Origin: Geodermatophilus obscurus
GTDB taxonomy: Bacteria; Actinomycetota; Actinomycetes; Mycobacteriales; Geodermatophilaceae
Assembly (NCBI RefSeq): GCF_900115395.1
Contig: NZ_FOWE01000001.1
Coordinates: 682,001-746,000 of the forward strand
Direction of reading: 5' to 3'
DNA: 64,000 nucleotides
Part shown: one piece after another, positions 28,900-36,786 of the stretch
Position numbering within the stretch: the first letter of the stretch is position 1
How the letters are laid out: the number at the start of each line of letters is the position of its first letter
Notes under the pieces: model-generated
What the model saw: only the letters and a program-made list of their open reading frames with translations
What the model was told of the DNA's origin: nothing
Databases searched by the model: none
Program-made: the position numbers and the translations under genes

Positions 28900-29661
28900 T
28901 CAGTGGATGTGCGAGCCTCCGTTGACGTCGTAGGTGGCACCGGTGATGTAACCGGACTCCTCGCGGCAGAGGTAGGTGATGAGGTCGGCGACGTCGTGGA
29001 CGTCACCCGTCCGGCCGACGGGGATCCCGGCGACGAGCTGCGCCTTGCGGTCGCCCTCGAGGGCTCCGCCGGTGATGTCGGTGTTGATCAGTCCCGGGGC
29101 GACGGCGTTGACCGTGACCCCGTTGGGTCCCAGCTCGCGGGCCAGCGCCCGGGTGAAGCCCAGCTGGCCGGCCTTGGCGGCGGAGTAGGCCACCCCGCCG
29201 AAGACGCCGCCGCCGCGCTCGGCGGACACCGAGGAGAGGAAGACGACGCGGCCGAAGCCGCGCTCGGCCATGCCGGGTGCCAGGCGCCGGGTCACGTTGA
29301 ACGCACCCCGCACGTTGACGGCGAAGATGCGGTCCCACTCCTCGCCGCTGACCTCGAGGAAGGGGGTCGGCGAGGTGATGCCGGCGTTGTTGACGAGGGC
29401 CCCGACGGGAGGCAGCGAGTCCTCGAGGACGGCGAGCGCGTCCTCCACGGAGGCCTCGTGGGTGACGTCGCAGCCGACGCCGAGGGCCTGCACGCCGTGG
29501 CGTCCGGCGACCTCGTGGGCGGCGTCCTTGGCGCTGGCCTCGTCGAGGTCGAGGACGGCGATGTGCCAGCCCGCGGCGGCGAGGGCGTGGGCGGTCGCCC
29601 GGCCGATGCCGCGCGTGGAGCCGGCGCCGGTGACGACGGCGGTCTTGTCGGTGACGGACAT
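28900..29661 (-). CDS. Short-chain dehydrogenase/reductase (FabG-like)
   Basis: 253 residues from ATG 29661 with a GGAGGA site. Cofactor motif TGAGSTRGIG near residue 11, NNAG near residue 89, the catalytic serine in FLSSVSA, and YSAAKAG as catalytic Tyr/Lys. VNAVAPGLINTDIT follows. It should oxidise or reduce a hydroxyl of a small sugar or polyol with NAD(P). Last gene of an operon with a split transketolase and a GntP-type permease, so it probably oxidises the imported polyol or sugar acid to a ketose for the transketolase (inference). Confidence 0.92.
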   Translation of the reverse strand: MSVTDKTAVVTGAGSTRGIGRATAHALAAAGWHIAVLDLDEASAKDAAHEVAGRHGVQALGVGCDVTHEASVEDALAVLEDSLPPVGALVNNAGITSPTPFLEVSGEEWDRIFAVNVRGAFNVTRRLAPGMAERGFGRVVFLSSVSAERGGGVFGGVAYSAAKAGQLGFTRALARELGPNGVTVNAVAPGLINTDITGGALEGDRKAQLVAGIPVGRTGDVHDVADLITYLCREESGYITGATYDVNGGSHIH

Positions 29662-29680
29662 GGTGTGTTCCTCCAGGGGT

Positions 29681-30739
29681 TCAAGCGGTGGCGGGGGCCG
29701 GATCGGCGGGCCACGCCGTGGGTGGGCGGTGTGGGGCGTCGGCGCCGTCGAGCTCGGCCTTGATCCGGGCGACGACGGCGTCGGTGGACAGGCCGTAGCG
29801 GTCGTGCAGGGTGGGCAGGGCACCGGCGGCGAGGAACTCGTCGGGCAGCGCGATGGGCACCACCCGGGTCCCGACACCGGCGTAGGCCAGCGTCGAGGCC
29901 ACCGACTCCGCCAGCCCACCGATCACGGTGTGGTTCTCCAGGGTCACCAGCAGCCGGTCCGTCCGCGCCGCGCGCAGGATCGCCTCGGTGTCCAGCGGCT
30001 TGATCGTCGGCACGTGGAGCACGGCGACGTCGACGGAGTCGGCCTCCAGCCGGGCCGCGGCCTGCAGCGCCCGCATGGTCATGAGCCCGGTGGAGACGAG
30101 GACGACGTCGCGGCCGGTGCGGAGCTCGGCGGCCTTGCCGAGCTCGAAGCGGTAGTCGTACTCGTCGAGCACCGTGGGCACCGCACCGCGCAGCAGCCGT
30201 AGGTAGGTGGGGCCCGGTGCGGCCGCCAACGCCGGCACGGCCTGCTCGATGTCGACGGAGTCGCAGGGGTCGACGATCGTCAGGTTCGGGCAGCCGCGCA
30301 GGATCGCCAGGTCCTCGGTGGCCTGGTGGCTGGGTCCGTAGCCGGTGGTGAGTCCGGGCAGGGCCCCGACGACGTTGACGTTCAACCCGGGCTCGGCGAT
30401 GTCGAGGCAGAGGAAGTCGTAGGCGCGCCGGGTGGCGAAGACCGAGTAGGTGGACGCGAACGGCACGAGTCCCACCTCGGCCATCCCGGCCGCCGCGCCG
30501 AGCATGACCTGCTCGGCCATGCCCATCTGGAAGAAGCGGTCCGGGTGGGCGTCGCGGAACACGTGCATGTCGGTGTACTTGGCCAGGTCCGCCGACAGCC
30601 CGACGATCTCGGGCCGCTCCTCGGCCAGGCGGTTGAGCGCGTGCCCGAACGGGGCGCTCGTCGTGCGCTGACCGGGGTCGGCGAAGGAGGCGATCATCGC
30701 CGAGGTGGTGAGCTTCTTGCGGGGGGCCGTGCTGGTCAT
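29681..30739 (-). CDS. Transketolase, C-terminal subunit
   Basis: 352 residues from ATG 30739, in ATGA overlap with the N-terminal subunit gene. It begins with the pyrimidine-binding domain (FGHALNRLAEERPEIVGLSA), includes FFQMGMAEQVMLGAAAGMAE, whose glutamate activates thiamine diphosphate, and ends with the transketolase C-domain (TLENHTVIGGLAESVAS). The split format resembles archaeal and pathway-specific bacterial transketolases, not the housekeeping single chain. It must pair with 30736-31617. It transfers two-carbon ketol units between sugar phosphates or related aldehydes; the true donor here is unknown. Confidence 0.93.
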   Translation of the reverse strand: MTSTAPRKKLTTSAMIASFADPGQRTTSAPFGHALNRLAEERPEIVGLSADLAKYTDMHVFRDAHPDRFFQMGMAEQVMLGAAAGMAEVGLVPFASTYSVFATRRAYDFLCLDIAEPGLNVNVVGALPGLTTGYGPSHQATEDLAILRGCPNLTIVDPCDSVDIEQAVPALAAAPGPTYLRLLRGAVPTVLDEYDYRFELGKAAELRTGRDVVLVSTGLMTMRALQAAARLEADSVDVAVLHVPTIKPLDTEAILRAARTDRLLVTLENHTVIGGLAESVASTLAYAGVGTRVVPIALPDEFLAAGALPTLHDRYGLSTDAVVARIKAELDGADAPHRPPTAWPADPAPATA

Positions 30740-31617
30740 CGGGTCAGTCCTTCCTGCAGCTGGTCGCGGGCGATCTGCCACTCGCGCTCCTCGACCCGCA
30801 TGAAGTGGGCCTTCTCCCGGTTCGCGAGCAGTGGCACCCCGTGGCCGATCCGGGTGTCGCAGATGACGACCGACGGCGAGCCCCGGTGCTCGCGCACCTC
30901 GTCGAAGGCGTCGACGAGCGCGGCGACGTCGTTGCCGTCGACGCGCAGCGCGTGCCAGCCGAAGGCGCGCCACTTGTCGGTCACCGGCTCGGTGCGGAGC
31001 ACGCCGGCGGTGGGGCCGTCGGCCTGCAGGGCGTTCACGTCGACGATCGCGGTGACGTTGTCCAGGCCGTGGTGGGAGCACGACATCGCCGCCTCCCAGG
31101 TGGAGCCCTCGTCCAGCTCCCCGTCGGACAGCAGGTCGTACACCCGCGCCGGGTTGCCCTGGAGCCGCAGCCCCAGGGCCATGCCGGTGGCCACCCCCAG
31201 TCCGTGACCCAGCGACCCACCGGAGATCTCCATGCCCGGCGTGTAGGACGCCATCGCCGACATCGGCAGCCGCGAGTCGTCCGACCCGTAGGTCTCCAGC
31301 TCCTCGACCGGGATGATCCCGGCCTCGGCCATCGCGGCGTACAGCGCGATCGCGTAGTGGCCGATCGACAGCAGGAACCGGTCGCGACCCGGCCAGTGCG
31401 GGTCCTCCGGGCGGAACCGCAACTGGTCGGTGTAGACGGTGGCGAGCACGTCGGCCACCCCCAGGGCCTGGCCGATGTAGCCCTGCCCCTGCACCTCCCC
31501 CATGTCCAGGGCGTTGCGCCGGATCCCATACGCGGCCTGCCGGATCCGCTCGATCCGTTCCTCCCGGTCGACCGTGCCCGCCGTGTCCGGGGCGGCCGAG
31601 CTCGTTGATGCGGTCAT
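30736..31617 (-). CDS. Transketolase, N-terminal (thiamine diphosphate-binding) subunit
   Basis: 293 residues from ATG 31617 with an AAAGGAG site. The ThDP motif runs from DGELDEGSTWEAAM near residue 168 to VDVNALQADG near residue 195, the GDG...N pattern with GDG replaced by DGE context. ISGGSLGHGLGVATGMALG near residue 134 is typical. It forms an alpha2beta2 enzyme with the next gene. The tight coupling (ATGA) supports equal synthesis of both chains. Confidence 0.93.
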   Translation of the reverse strand: MTASTSSAAPDTAGTVDREERIERIRQAAYGIRRNALDMGEVQGQGYIGQALGVADVLATVYTDQLRFRPEDPHWPGRDRFLLSIGHYAIALYAAMAEAGIIPVEELETYGSDDSRLPMSAMASYTPGMEISGGSLGHGLGVATGMALGLRLQGNPARVYDLLSDGELDEGSTWEAAMSCSHHGLDNVTAIVDVNALQADGPTAGVLRTEPVTDKWRAFGWHALRVDGNDVAALVDAFDEVREHRGSPSVVICDTRIGHGVPLLANREKAHFMRVEEREWQIARDQLQEGLTR

Positions 31618-31659
31618 GCGGATGTCTCCTTTGCTCGATGTCCGGTGCTCGATCTCCGG

Positions 31660-33144
31660 TCAGACGACGACGCCGAGGACGAGGACAGCGCCCAGTCCGA
31701 CGAAGGACAACAGGCCCTGGGCGACCGTGTAGACCTGGAAGGTGCCGCGGACGGACAGGCCCAGCAGCGTCTTGAAGATCCAGAAGGTGTTGTCGGTGAC
31801 GTGCCCGCCGAAGGCGGCCCCGGACGCGGCAGCCAGCCAGATCAGCACCGCGGGGAGCCCCAGGTCCGAGACGACCGGCGCCAGCAGGGCCGCCGCCGTG
31901 ATCGCGGCCACCGACCCGGAGCCCTGGGCGAGGCGCAGCAGTGCCGCGACCAGCCAGGCCAGCACGAGCGGGAAGGCCGCGTTGGCACTGAACAGGCCGG
32001 CCACCAGGTCCCCGATGTTGGTCTCGGCGATGACCTGTCCGAGCGATCCCGCGACGCCGGTGAACAGGAGGATGACGCCGCTGGTCCCTGCGGCCCGCAC
32101 GACCACCTCCTCGACGCCCGTCCGTCCCAGTGACGGCACGGCGAGAGCGGTGCCCACGAGCAACCCGATGAGGAGTGCCACCACGGGATTGCCCAGGAAG
32201 CCGAGCACGGCGATCTCCACGCCGGCCGCACTGCTGCTGGTGTCGGCCACGATGAGGAGCACCGGGACGAGCAGCGGGAGGAGGGCGACCAGCAAGGGCA
32301 GCTGCCTCCCCGGCCCCCTGCCACCTGCGCCGGCAGGGGCGGTGCCGCGCTGCGGGTCCTGCGTGACGGCCGTCGCTCCACCGCCGCGATCGATCTGCGG
32401 GGCTCGCTGGCCGGTCGCGGTGGCTGCGGGAGCATCGGGGGGGCCATCGGCGGCTGGTGCGCCGTATCCGGCGATCTCACCGGTGTGCTCCGGGTCGGTC
32501 AGCGGGTCGTCGTCCTTGTCGTCACTCCAGGTGAACCGCATGAGCAGGCTGTGCAGCAGGATCGAGACGACGATGACCACGATCCCGAACGGGATCCCCC
32601 ACAGGAGCATGGTGCCGAGCGGGATGTCTAGGGCGGCCGCGATGGCCAGCGCTGCCGCACCGGGCGGGACCATCAGCAGCGCCACCTCGAGGCCGATGGC
32701 CAGGGCGCCGGCCAGCGGAGCGATGCTGAGTCCGGTCCGCAGGGCGATCGAGCGGGCCATCGGTCCGAGGATCACCAGCGCGACGTCGAAGTAGATCGCG
32801 GGGAAGACCACCCCCGAGGCCAGGCCGATGACGTAGGGGGACCGGTTGACCCCGAAGAGCCGCAGCATCCCGTCCACCACGCGGTGGAGCGTCCCCATGG
32901 CCGACAACAGCGTCCCCAGCATCACGCCGAAGCCGATGATGAGGCCCACCTCGGCCATCAGGAGGCCGAAGCCCTCAGTGACGGCCGTCGTCGTCCCCTC
33001 GTAGCCGAGCCCTGCGGCGATGCCGAGGTAGAGGGCCCCGAGCACCAGCGAGATGACCGGGTTGATCTTCGCGAAGACGATGAGCCCGACGACGATCGCG
33101 ACCGTGATCGCGGTGTGCAGCAGCAGGAGCGTGGTGTCGGCCAT
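31660..33144 (-). CDS. GntP/gluconate:H+ symporter family permease
   Basis: 494 residues with about 12-14 membrane segments in two halves. Between them lies an unusually long hydrophilic loop (about residues 205-285; SDDKDDDPLTDPEHTG, then proline-, alanine- and glycine-rich). FAKINPVISLVLGALYLGI near residue 24 and GSGSVAAITAAALLAPVV near residue 393 are GntP hallmarks. The family imports gluconate and related sugar acids or polyols with protons. The ATG at 33144 lies one base after the stop of a 49-codon ORF, with its ribosome site inside that ORF. It heads the transketolase-SDR operon, so its substrate probably feeds these enzymes. Confidence 0.88.
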   Translation of the reverse strand: MADTTLLLLHTAITVAIVVGLIVFAKINPVISLVLGALYLGIAAGLGYEGTTTAVTEGFGLLMAEVGLIIGFGVMLGTLLSAMGTLHRVVDGMLRLFGVNRSPYVIGLASGVVFPAIYFDVALVILGPMARSIALRTGLSIAPLAGALAIGLEVALLMVPPGAAALAIAAALDIPLGTMLLWGIPFGIVVIVVSILLHSLLMRFTWSDDKDDDPLTDPEHTGEIAGYGAPAADGPPDAPAATATGQRAPQIDRGGGATAVTQDPQRGTAPAGAGGRGPGRQLPLLVALLPLLVPVLLIVADTSSSAAGVEIAVLGFLGNPVVALLIGLLVGTALAVPSLGRTGVEEVVVRAAGTSGVILLFTGVAGSLGQVIAETNIGDLVAGLFSANAAFPLVLAWLVAALLRLAQGSGSVAAITAAALLAPVVSDLGLPAVLIWLAAASGAAFGGHVTDNTFWIFKTLLGLSVRGTFQVYTVAQGLLSFVGLGAVLVLGVVV

Positions 33145-33145
33145 G

Positions 33146-33295
33146 TCAGTTCCCCTTCGGCCTGCGGGAGCCGGTGGAGGAGGTCCCGTTCGTCGTCCCG
33201 ACGGAGCACCCGTCGGCGACGCCCTCGTCGGCCGGGGGCCAGGCGGTGACGTCCTCGAGACGTGAGGCGCGGACGGGTGGGTGTCGCTCGGTCAT
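33146..33295 (-). CDS. Small hypothetical protein, 49 residues, coupled to the GntP-type permease
   Basis: ATG 33295 has a GGAG site at six bases, and the stop TGA lies one base before the permease ATG. The product starts MTERHPPVRASRLEDVTAWP and ends TGSRRPKGN; it is hydrophilic, with no membrane segment. I do not recognise a family. It may be a real small protein or an upstream ORF whose translation sets permease expression. An ATG two codons earlier (33301) is also in frame. Confidence 0.4.
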   Translation of the reverse strand: MTERHPPVRASRLEDVTAWPPADEGVADGCSVGTTNGTSSTGSRRPKGN

Positions 33296-33336
33296 GGTCA
33301 TCTCCGGTGGACGCTGGACGCCTGAGCCCCGTTGAC

Positions 33337-33358
33337 AGTTGACTGTTAACAGTCGACT
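33337..33358. promoter_or_regulatory. Probable GntR operator upstream of the GntP-type permease operon
   Basis: A 22-bp near-perfect palindrome whose central 14 bases GACTGTTAACAGTC (33341-33354) are exactly self-complementary; only one outer pair mismatches. It stands about 40 bp upstream of the 49-codon ORF and 145 bp after the end of the gntR gene, in an A+T-rich patch. FadR-subfamily GntR proteins bind sites of this size. Confidence 0.6.
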
Positions 33359-33502
33359 AGTGACGAGAGTGAGTGGTGCGGGTCACGGTGTCAAGGGTCA
33401 CTTCTGGGCGGCGGCATCCGCGCAGGTGACAGCGCGGACGAGGGCGGTCCCGTCCAGGGCCCCGCCCCCGACGTGCGAGGTGCGGGAGAACAGCGTTCCT
33501 TC

Positions 33503-34165
33503 TCAGGCGGACCCGGTGGCCTCGGCGAAGTACTCGGCGGCGGAGGTCATGTGCTCGTCGACGATCCGCAGTGCCGCGGCGACGTCGGCCTCCTCGATCG
33601 CATCGACGATCGGCGCGTGCCGGTCGCGCGCCATCATCGGCGCCTGCCACGCGGCTCCGTTGAGGATCGCGACCCGCATGCGGCCCTCGAGATGCCGCCA
33701 CGACTCGACCAGCATGGAGTTCCCCGACAGCCGGCACAGCTGGAGGTGGAAGGCCAGGTCGGCGGCGATGCGCGCGGGGAAGTCCTCGGCCTCCTCGGAG
33801 AGGTGCTCGAGCGCCGCACGCAGCGCGCCGACCGCGTCCTGCCGCCGCGGCGAGGCGATGATCTGGCGGACCGCCATGCCCTCGAGGGCCGCGCGGACCT
33901 GGAACAGCTCGCGGACCTCGACCGGCGTCAGGCTGCTGACCCGGAGCATCCCGCGGTTCCCGGCGGAGACCAGCCCCTCCTGCTGGAGGTGCCGCAGGGC
34001 CTCGCGGACCGTGCCGCGGCTGACCCCGAGGGAGCCGGCCAGCTCGACCTCGCTGAGGTGGTCACCCGGGCGGTACTGGCCCGAGATGATCGCCGACCGC
34101 ACCGAGTCCAGGGCCCGTTCGCGCAGCGTGCTGCGGTCCAGGCTGGCCAGGGGCTCGATGCTCAC
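33503..34165 (-). CDS. GntR-family regulator, FadR subfamily (FCD domain)
   Basis: 220 residues from GTG 34165 with a strong GAGGAGG site. The winged helix near residues 15-75 includes SEVELAGSLGVSRGTVREAL. The all-helical FCD domain follows, with AFHLQLCRLSGN near residue 145 and the metal-site histidines DRHAPIVDAIEEAD near residue 180 and EHMTSAAEYF near residue 205. FCD regulators sense sugar acids or carboxylates. It lies directly upstream of, and in the same direction as, the permease-transketolase operon, with a 22-bp palindrome between them that it probably binds. Confidence 0.92.
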   Translation of the reverse strand: MSIEPLASLDRSTLRERALDSVRSAIISGQYRPGDHLSEVELAGSLGVSRGTVREALRHLQQEGLVSAGNRGMLRVSSLTPVEVRELFQVRAALEGMAVRQIIASPRRQDAVGALRAALEHLSEEAEDFPARIAADLAFHLQLCRLSGNSMLVESWRHLEGRMRVAILNGAAWQAPMMARDRHAPIVDAIEEADVAAALRIVDEHMTSAAEYFAEATGSA

Positions 34166-34238
34166 GTCAGACCTCCTCGTTCGCGGGCAGCATAGCCCGG
34201 CGTTGTCGACGTCCCGATTGTCGACACTCGGCGCAGCG

Positions 34239-34467
34239 GACGACCAGCGGCACCGGGCCGCCGGAGGAGCGGAGCCGCTCGCGGAACGCTGCGGCGAGCC
34301 ACTCCGACGCCGCCCGGTGCGCACCTCGGCCGGGCTCGAGCAGCCAGCCGTGGAGCGCCGCGTCCGGGACCGGGACGACGCCGGCCTTGCCCTGCTCGGG
34401 GCCACCGTCCAGCATCGGGTACCGCGCCACCTGCGGCGGTCGCGGCTCCCGGCCGGCATCCGCGCCG
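34239..34467 (-). pseudogene. Fragment of an FAD-dependent monooxygenase gene
   Basis: The minus strand reads REPRPPQVARYPMLDGGPEQ and onward to RERLRSSGGPVPLVV, which aligns residue for residue with the central part of the decayed monooxygenase gene at 35983-36786 (APRPPQVMRYSMLDGGPELG ... RERLRPFGGPVPAVV). The N-terminal FAD-binding region and the C-terminal GDAAH region are both absent here, and no ribosome site precedes it. It is a relic of about 75 codons, probably of a former tandem duplicate. An 87-codon open frame covers part of it but should not be counted as a gene. Confidence 0.65.
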
Positions 34468-34492
34468 AGTCGCCCACGGACAGGAGAACCCC

Positions 34493-35257
34493 ATGACCAG
34501 CGGTCCCAACCTCCCGAAGCCGGAGTTCGACATCGAGGCGACCGTCGAGCGCGCGATGGCGCTGATCAACCGGACCCTCCAACCCTCCCTCGAGGACGCT
34601 CGGAAGGCCGTCGACAAGGCCCGCGCGAGCCGGCCCCTGGTCGCGCCGGGAGACCTGGTCAGCCCGGTGACCCGGGGGAACCGGATGAGGGCGGCGCGCG
34701 CGGTCTCCTACTCCCTGCCGTCGATCCTCCCGGGTTTCGGAACGGCGATCTCGGCTGCCGCGCTCCCGGTCGCGTTGCGGGAGGTCCTCAAGGAGGCGGT
34801 GAGTGCGGCGATCAAGGTGGGACTGCTGCACGACAGGGACCTCGACGACCCGGAGCTCACCCGCATCGCCGTCCTCCTGGTCCTCACGGAGGGGGCGGTC
34901 AAGCTCGACAAGACCGGGAGGATCCGTCCCGGCGCGATCCTGGGACGCCACGCGTCGCTGCTGGGACAGCCCGCCTCCTACGACGCCCTCGCGGCCCTCA
35001 CGGCGGAGGAGCGGCAGGAGATCGCCGCCTCGCAGTCGGAGATCATCCGGGCATGGGCGCTGGCGGTCGGACCGCCCCTCCTGGCCGGGCTGCTGCCCTT
35101 CGGCGTCGGGCCCATGGCCGCCGCGAACTACGTGCAGTACGTCCTGAGGAACACGATCACGGCCGCCACGGGGGTCTTCGGACCCGCTGCACCCGTGGCG
35201 GTGACCGTCGAGACGATCCCCGGATCCGAGGTGCAGCAGGACGGTCCCGAGTCCTGA
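34493..35257 (+). CDS. Conserved hypothetical protein, possibly EcsC-like
   Basis: 254 residues from ATG 34493 with a good AGGAG site. The first 60 residues are charged and helical. Two hydrophobic, glycine-rich stretches follow, ILPGFGTAISAAALPVALRE near residue 82 and LAVGPPLLAGLLPFGVGP near residue 190. The segment HDRDLDDPELTRIAVLLVL near residue 118 resembles the DPEE block of EcsC-family proteins, and the C-terminal hydrophobic part fits too, but the match is by eye. A membrane-associated role is likely. It lies alone between two monooxygenase relics. Confidence 0.7.
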   Translation: MTSGPNLPKPEFDIEATVERAMALINRTLQPSLEDARKAVDKARASRPLVAPGDLVSPVTRGNRMRAARAVSYSLPSILPGFGTAISAAALPVALREVLKEAVSAAIKVGLLHDRDLDDPELTRIAVLLVLTEGAVKLDKTGRIRPGAILGRHASLLGQPASYDALAALTAEERQEIAASQSEIIRAWALAVGPPLLAGLLPFGVGPMAAANYVQYVLRNTITAATGVFGPAAPVAVTVETIPGSEVQQDGPES

Positions 35258-35614
35258 AGCGGATCCCCTGGACCTCGCACTCGTGGCGCCCGGCCGACGC
35301 CCTCCCCTCGCCGGTGCCCGAGGGGTCGACCGGGCGCCCGGTGTCCACGTCGGCGACACCTCGATGGCTCCTGCACGGAGGGTGCGTCCGCACCGCGACG
35401 GCGTGGTGCGGGCCCGTCGCAGGTGAACTCATCCCGCCGTGATCCCCGCGGTAGCGGGACCAGCCGATCACCCGTCGCCGCTCGGCGCCGCGACCGGTCC
35501 CGTCGCCGTCCGGGCAGGTGCAGGCGCGGACGAGGAACACCGGGCACGGACCGGTGGACGCGGCCGGCCCCGGGCGAGTAGACCGGACGCCTCACTCGAG
35601 CGGAGGAGAGGGAC
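35258..35614. other. Intergenic region without recognised gene
   Basis: 357 bp. No reading frame here has a ribosome site plus plausible composition. A small hairpin CCGC-GGTA-GCGG lies at about 35445-35457. Promoter boxes for the following small gene are not evident. Confidence 0.5.
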
Positions 35615-35854
35615 ATGACCACTGGTAGCGGCCAGGAGAGCGGACAGGTCACCGGCACCCAGGACAAGGACTACAACCTCATCTGGTTCACCGAGCAGTG
35701 CCTGAGCAACGCGCTCCGGCTCCAGACCTACGTCCAGGACGCCGAGCGCGACGGCGACGGTGAACTCGCCGACCTCTTCCGCAAGGCGCAGACGGAGAGC
35801 CGCAAGGGCGCTGAGCAGGGCAAGCAGTTGCTCAAGGCCCGGCTCGCCGGCTGA
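35615..35854 (+). CDS. Small conserved hypothetical protein
   Basis: 79 residues from ATG 35615 with a GAGGAGAGG site. After a polar N-terminus (MTTGSGQESGQVTGTQDKDY) the rest is predicted to be one or two amphipathic helices: WFTEQCLSNALRLQTYVQDA, then DGDGELADLFRKAQTESRKG and AEQGKQLLKARL. Proteins of this kind are seen in related actinobacteria, but no function is known to me. Codon use is that of a real gene, with C or G in nearly all third positions. Confidence 0.72.
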   Translation: MTTGSGQESGQVTGTQDKDYNLIWFTEQCLSNALRLQTYVQDAERDGDGELADLFRKAQTESRKGAEQGKQLLKARLAG

Positions 35855-35982
35855 TCGAGCCAGCGGGACGAACCCTGGGAGGGATGCGCACGTCCATCGG
35901 CTGACAGGACGACCGCGGACCGGGGCGGACGACTCCGCACGGGCAGCGGTGGAGGTCGGGATGCTGGTCGGGTTCGCCACCG

Positions 35983-36786
35983 TCAGACGGGTCGAGCGAG
36001 CTCGGCCAGGGCCTGACCCATGAGCCGTCCCGGCAGGGACGGGTCTGCCGGCGGGCGTTGCCCGCACTCCCCCAGCCGCACCGAGGTCTCGACCACCAGT
36101 CGGCAACGGTCGAACCGCCGGGCGCCGGAGCGGCGCAGTGCGCCGGGCACGTCGTCGTCCGCCAGCACCTCGGCGAGCACGACCGCGTCCTCGATGGCCA
36201 GGCCGACGCCGTACGCCATCTGCGGGGTGGTCGTGTGGGCGGCGTCCCCGATGGCCACCGTCCGGCCGCGGGACCACGGCGGCGGGAGGAGCAGCGACTG
36301 CAGGGAGCGCACGTCCACCTCCGCGGTCACCGACGCGACGACGGCGGGCACGGGCCCGCCGAAGGGGCGCAGCCGCTCGCGGAGGACGTCGGGCAGCCGC
36401 TCCGGTGGCGGCCGCTCCGCACCGCGGTCGGGTTCGAGCAGCCAGACGTCGAGCCCCGTCCGCGACACCGGGACGACGCCGACCTTCCCGAGCTCCGGGC
36501 CGCCGTCCAGCATCGAGTACCGCATCACCTGCGGCGGCCGCGGCGCGGGCGCCCGCCGGATCAGCTGGCCGGTCGCGCGCGGCTGCGGCGCGTCCGGCAG
36601 GACCAGCCCCCGGGTGTGCGAGTGCAGCCCGTCGGCCCCCACGACCAGGTCGACGGTCCCGGCTCCGCCGTCGGACAGGCGCACCTCCACCCGGTCGTCG
36701 CGCCCGGGCCGGAGGGGCGGATCTCGTCGTCGGCCCCCACCAGCACCACCCCGTGCCCGCGACGCACCCCGGACGGGCGGTGGAGC
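35983..36786 (-). pseudogene. FAD-dependent monooxygenase, N-terminally deleted and frameshifted
   Basis: The C-terminal two thirds of a PheA/UbiH-type flavin monooxygenase are present: VDLVVGADGLHSHTRGL, then VAIGDAAHTTTPQMAYGVGL (the FAD-ribityl motif) and EDAVVLAEVL. The open frame begins only at 36690. Homology continues upstream in another frame (ELHRPSGVRRGHGVVLVGAD, about 36786-36720), so a frameshift lies near 36700-36715. The first ~110 residues with the GxGxxG FAD motif are missing altogether; the sequence runs into the end of the SpoIIE gene. The protein, if made, could not bind FAD normally. A second fragment of the same family is at 34239-34467. Confidence 0.72.

Noticed and set aside
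34167-34430. 87-codon ORF as a real small protein
   Set aside because: Its sequence matches the middle of the neighbouring monooxygenase relic and it lacks a ribosome site, so it is a gene fragment.
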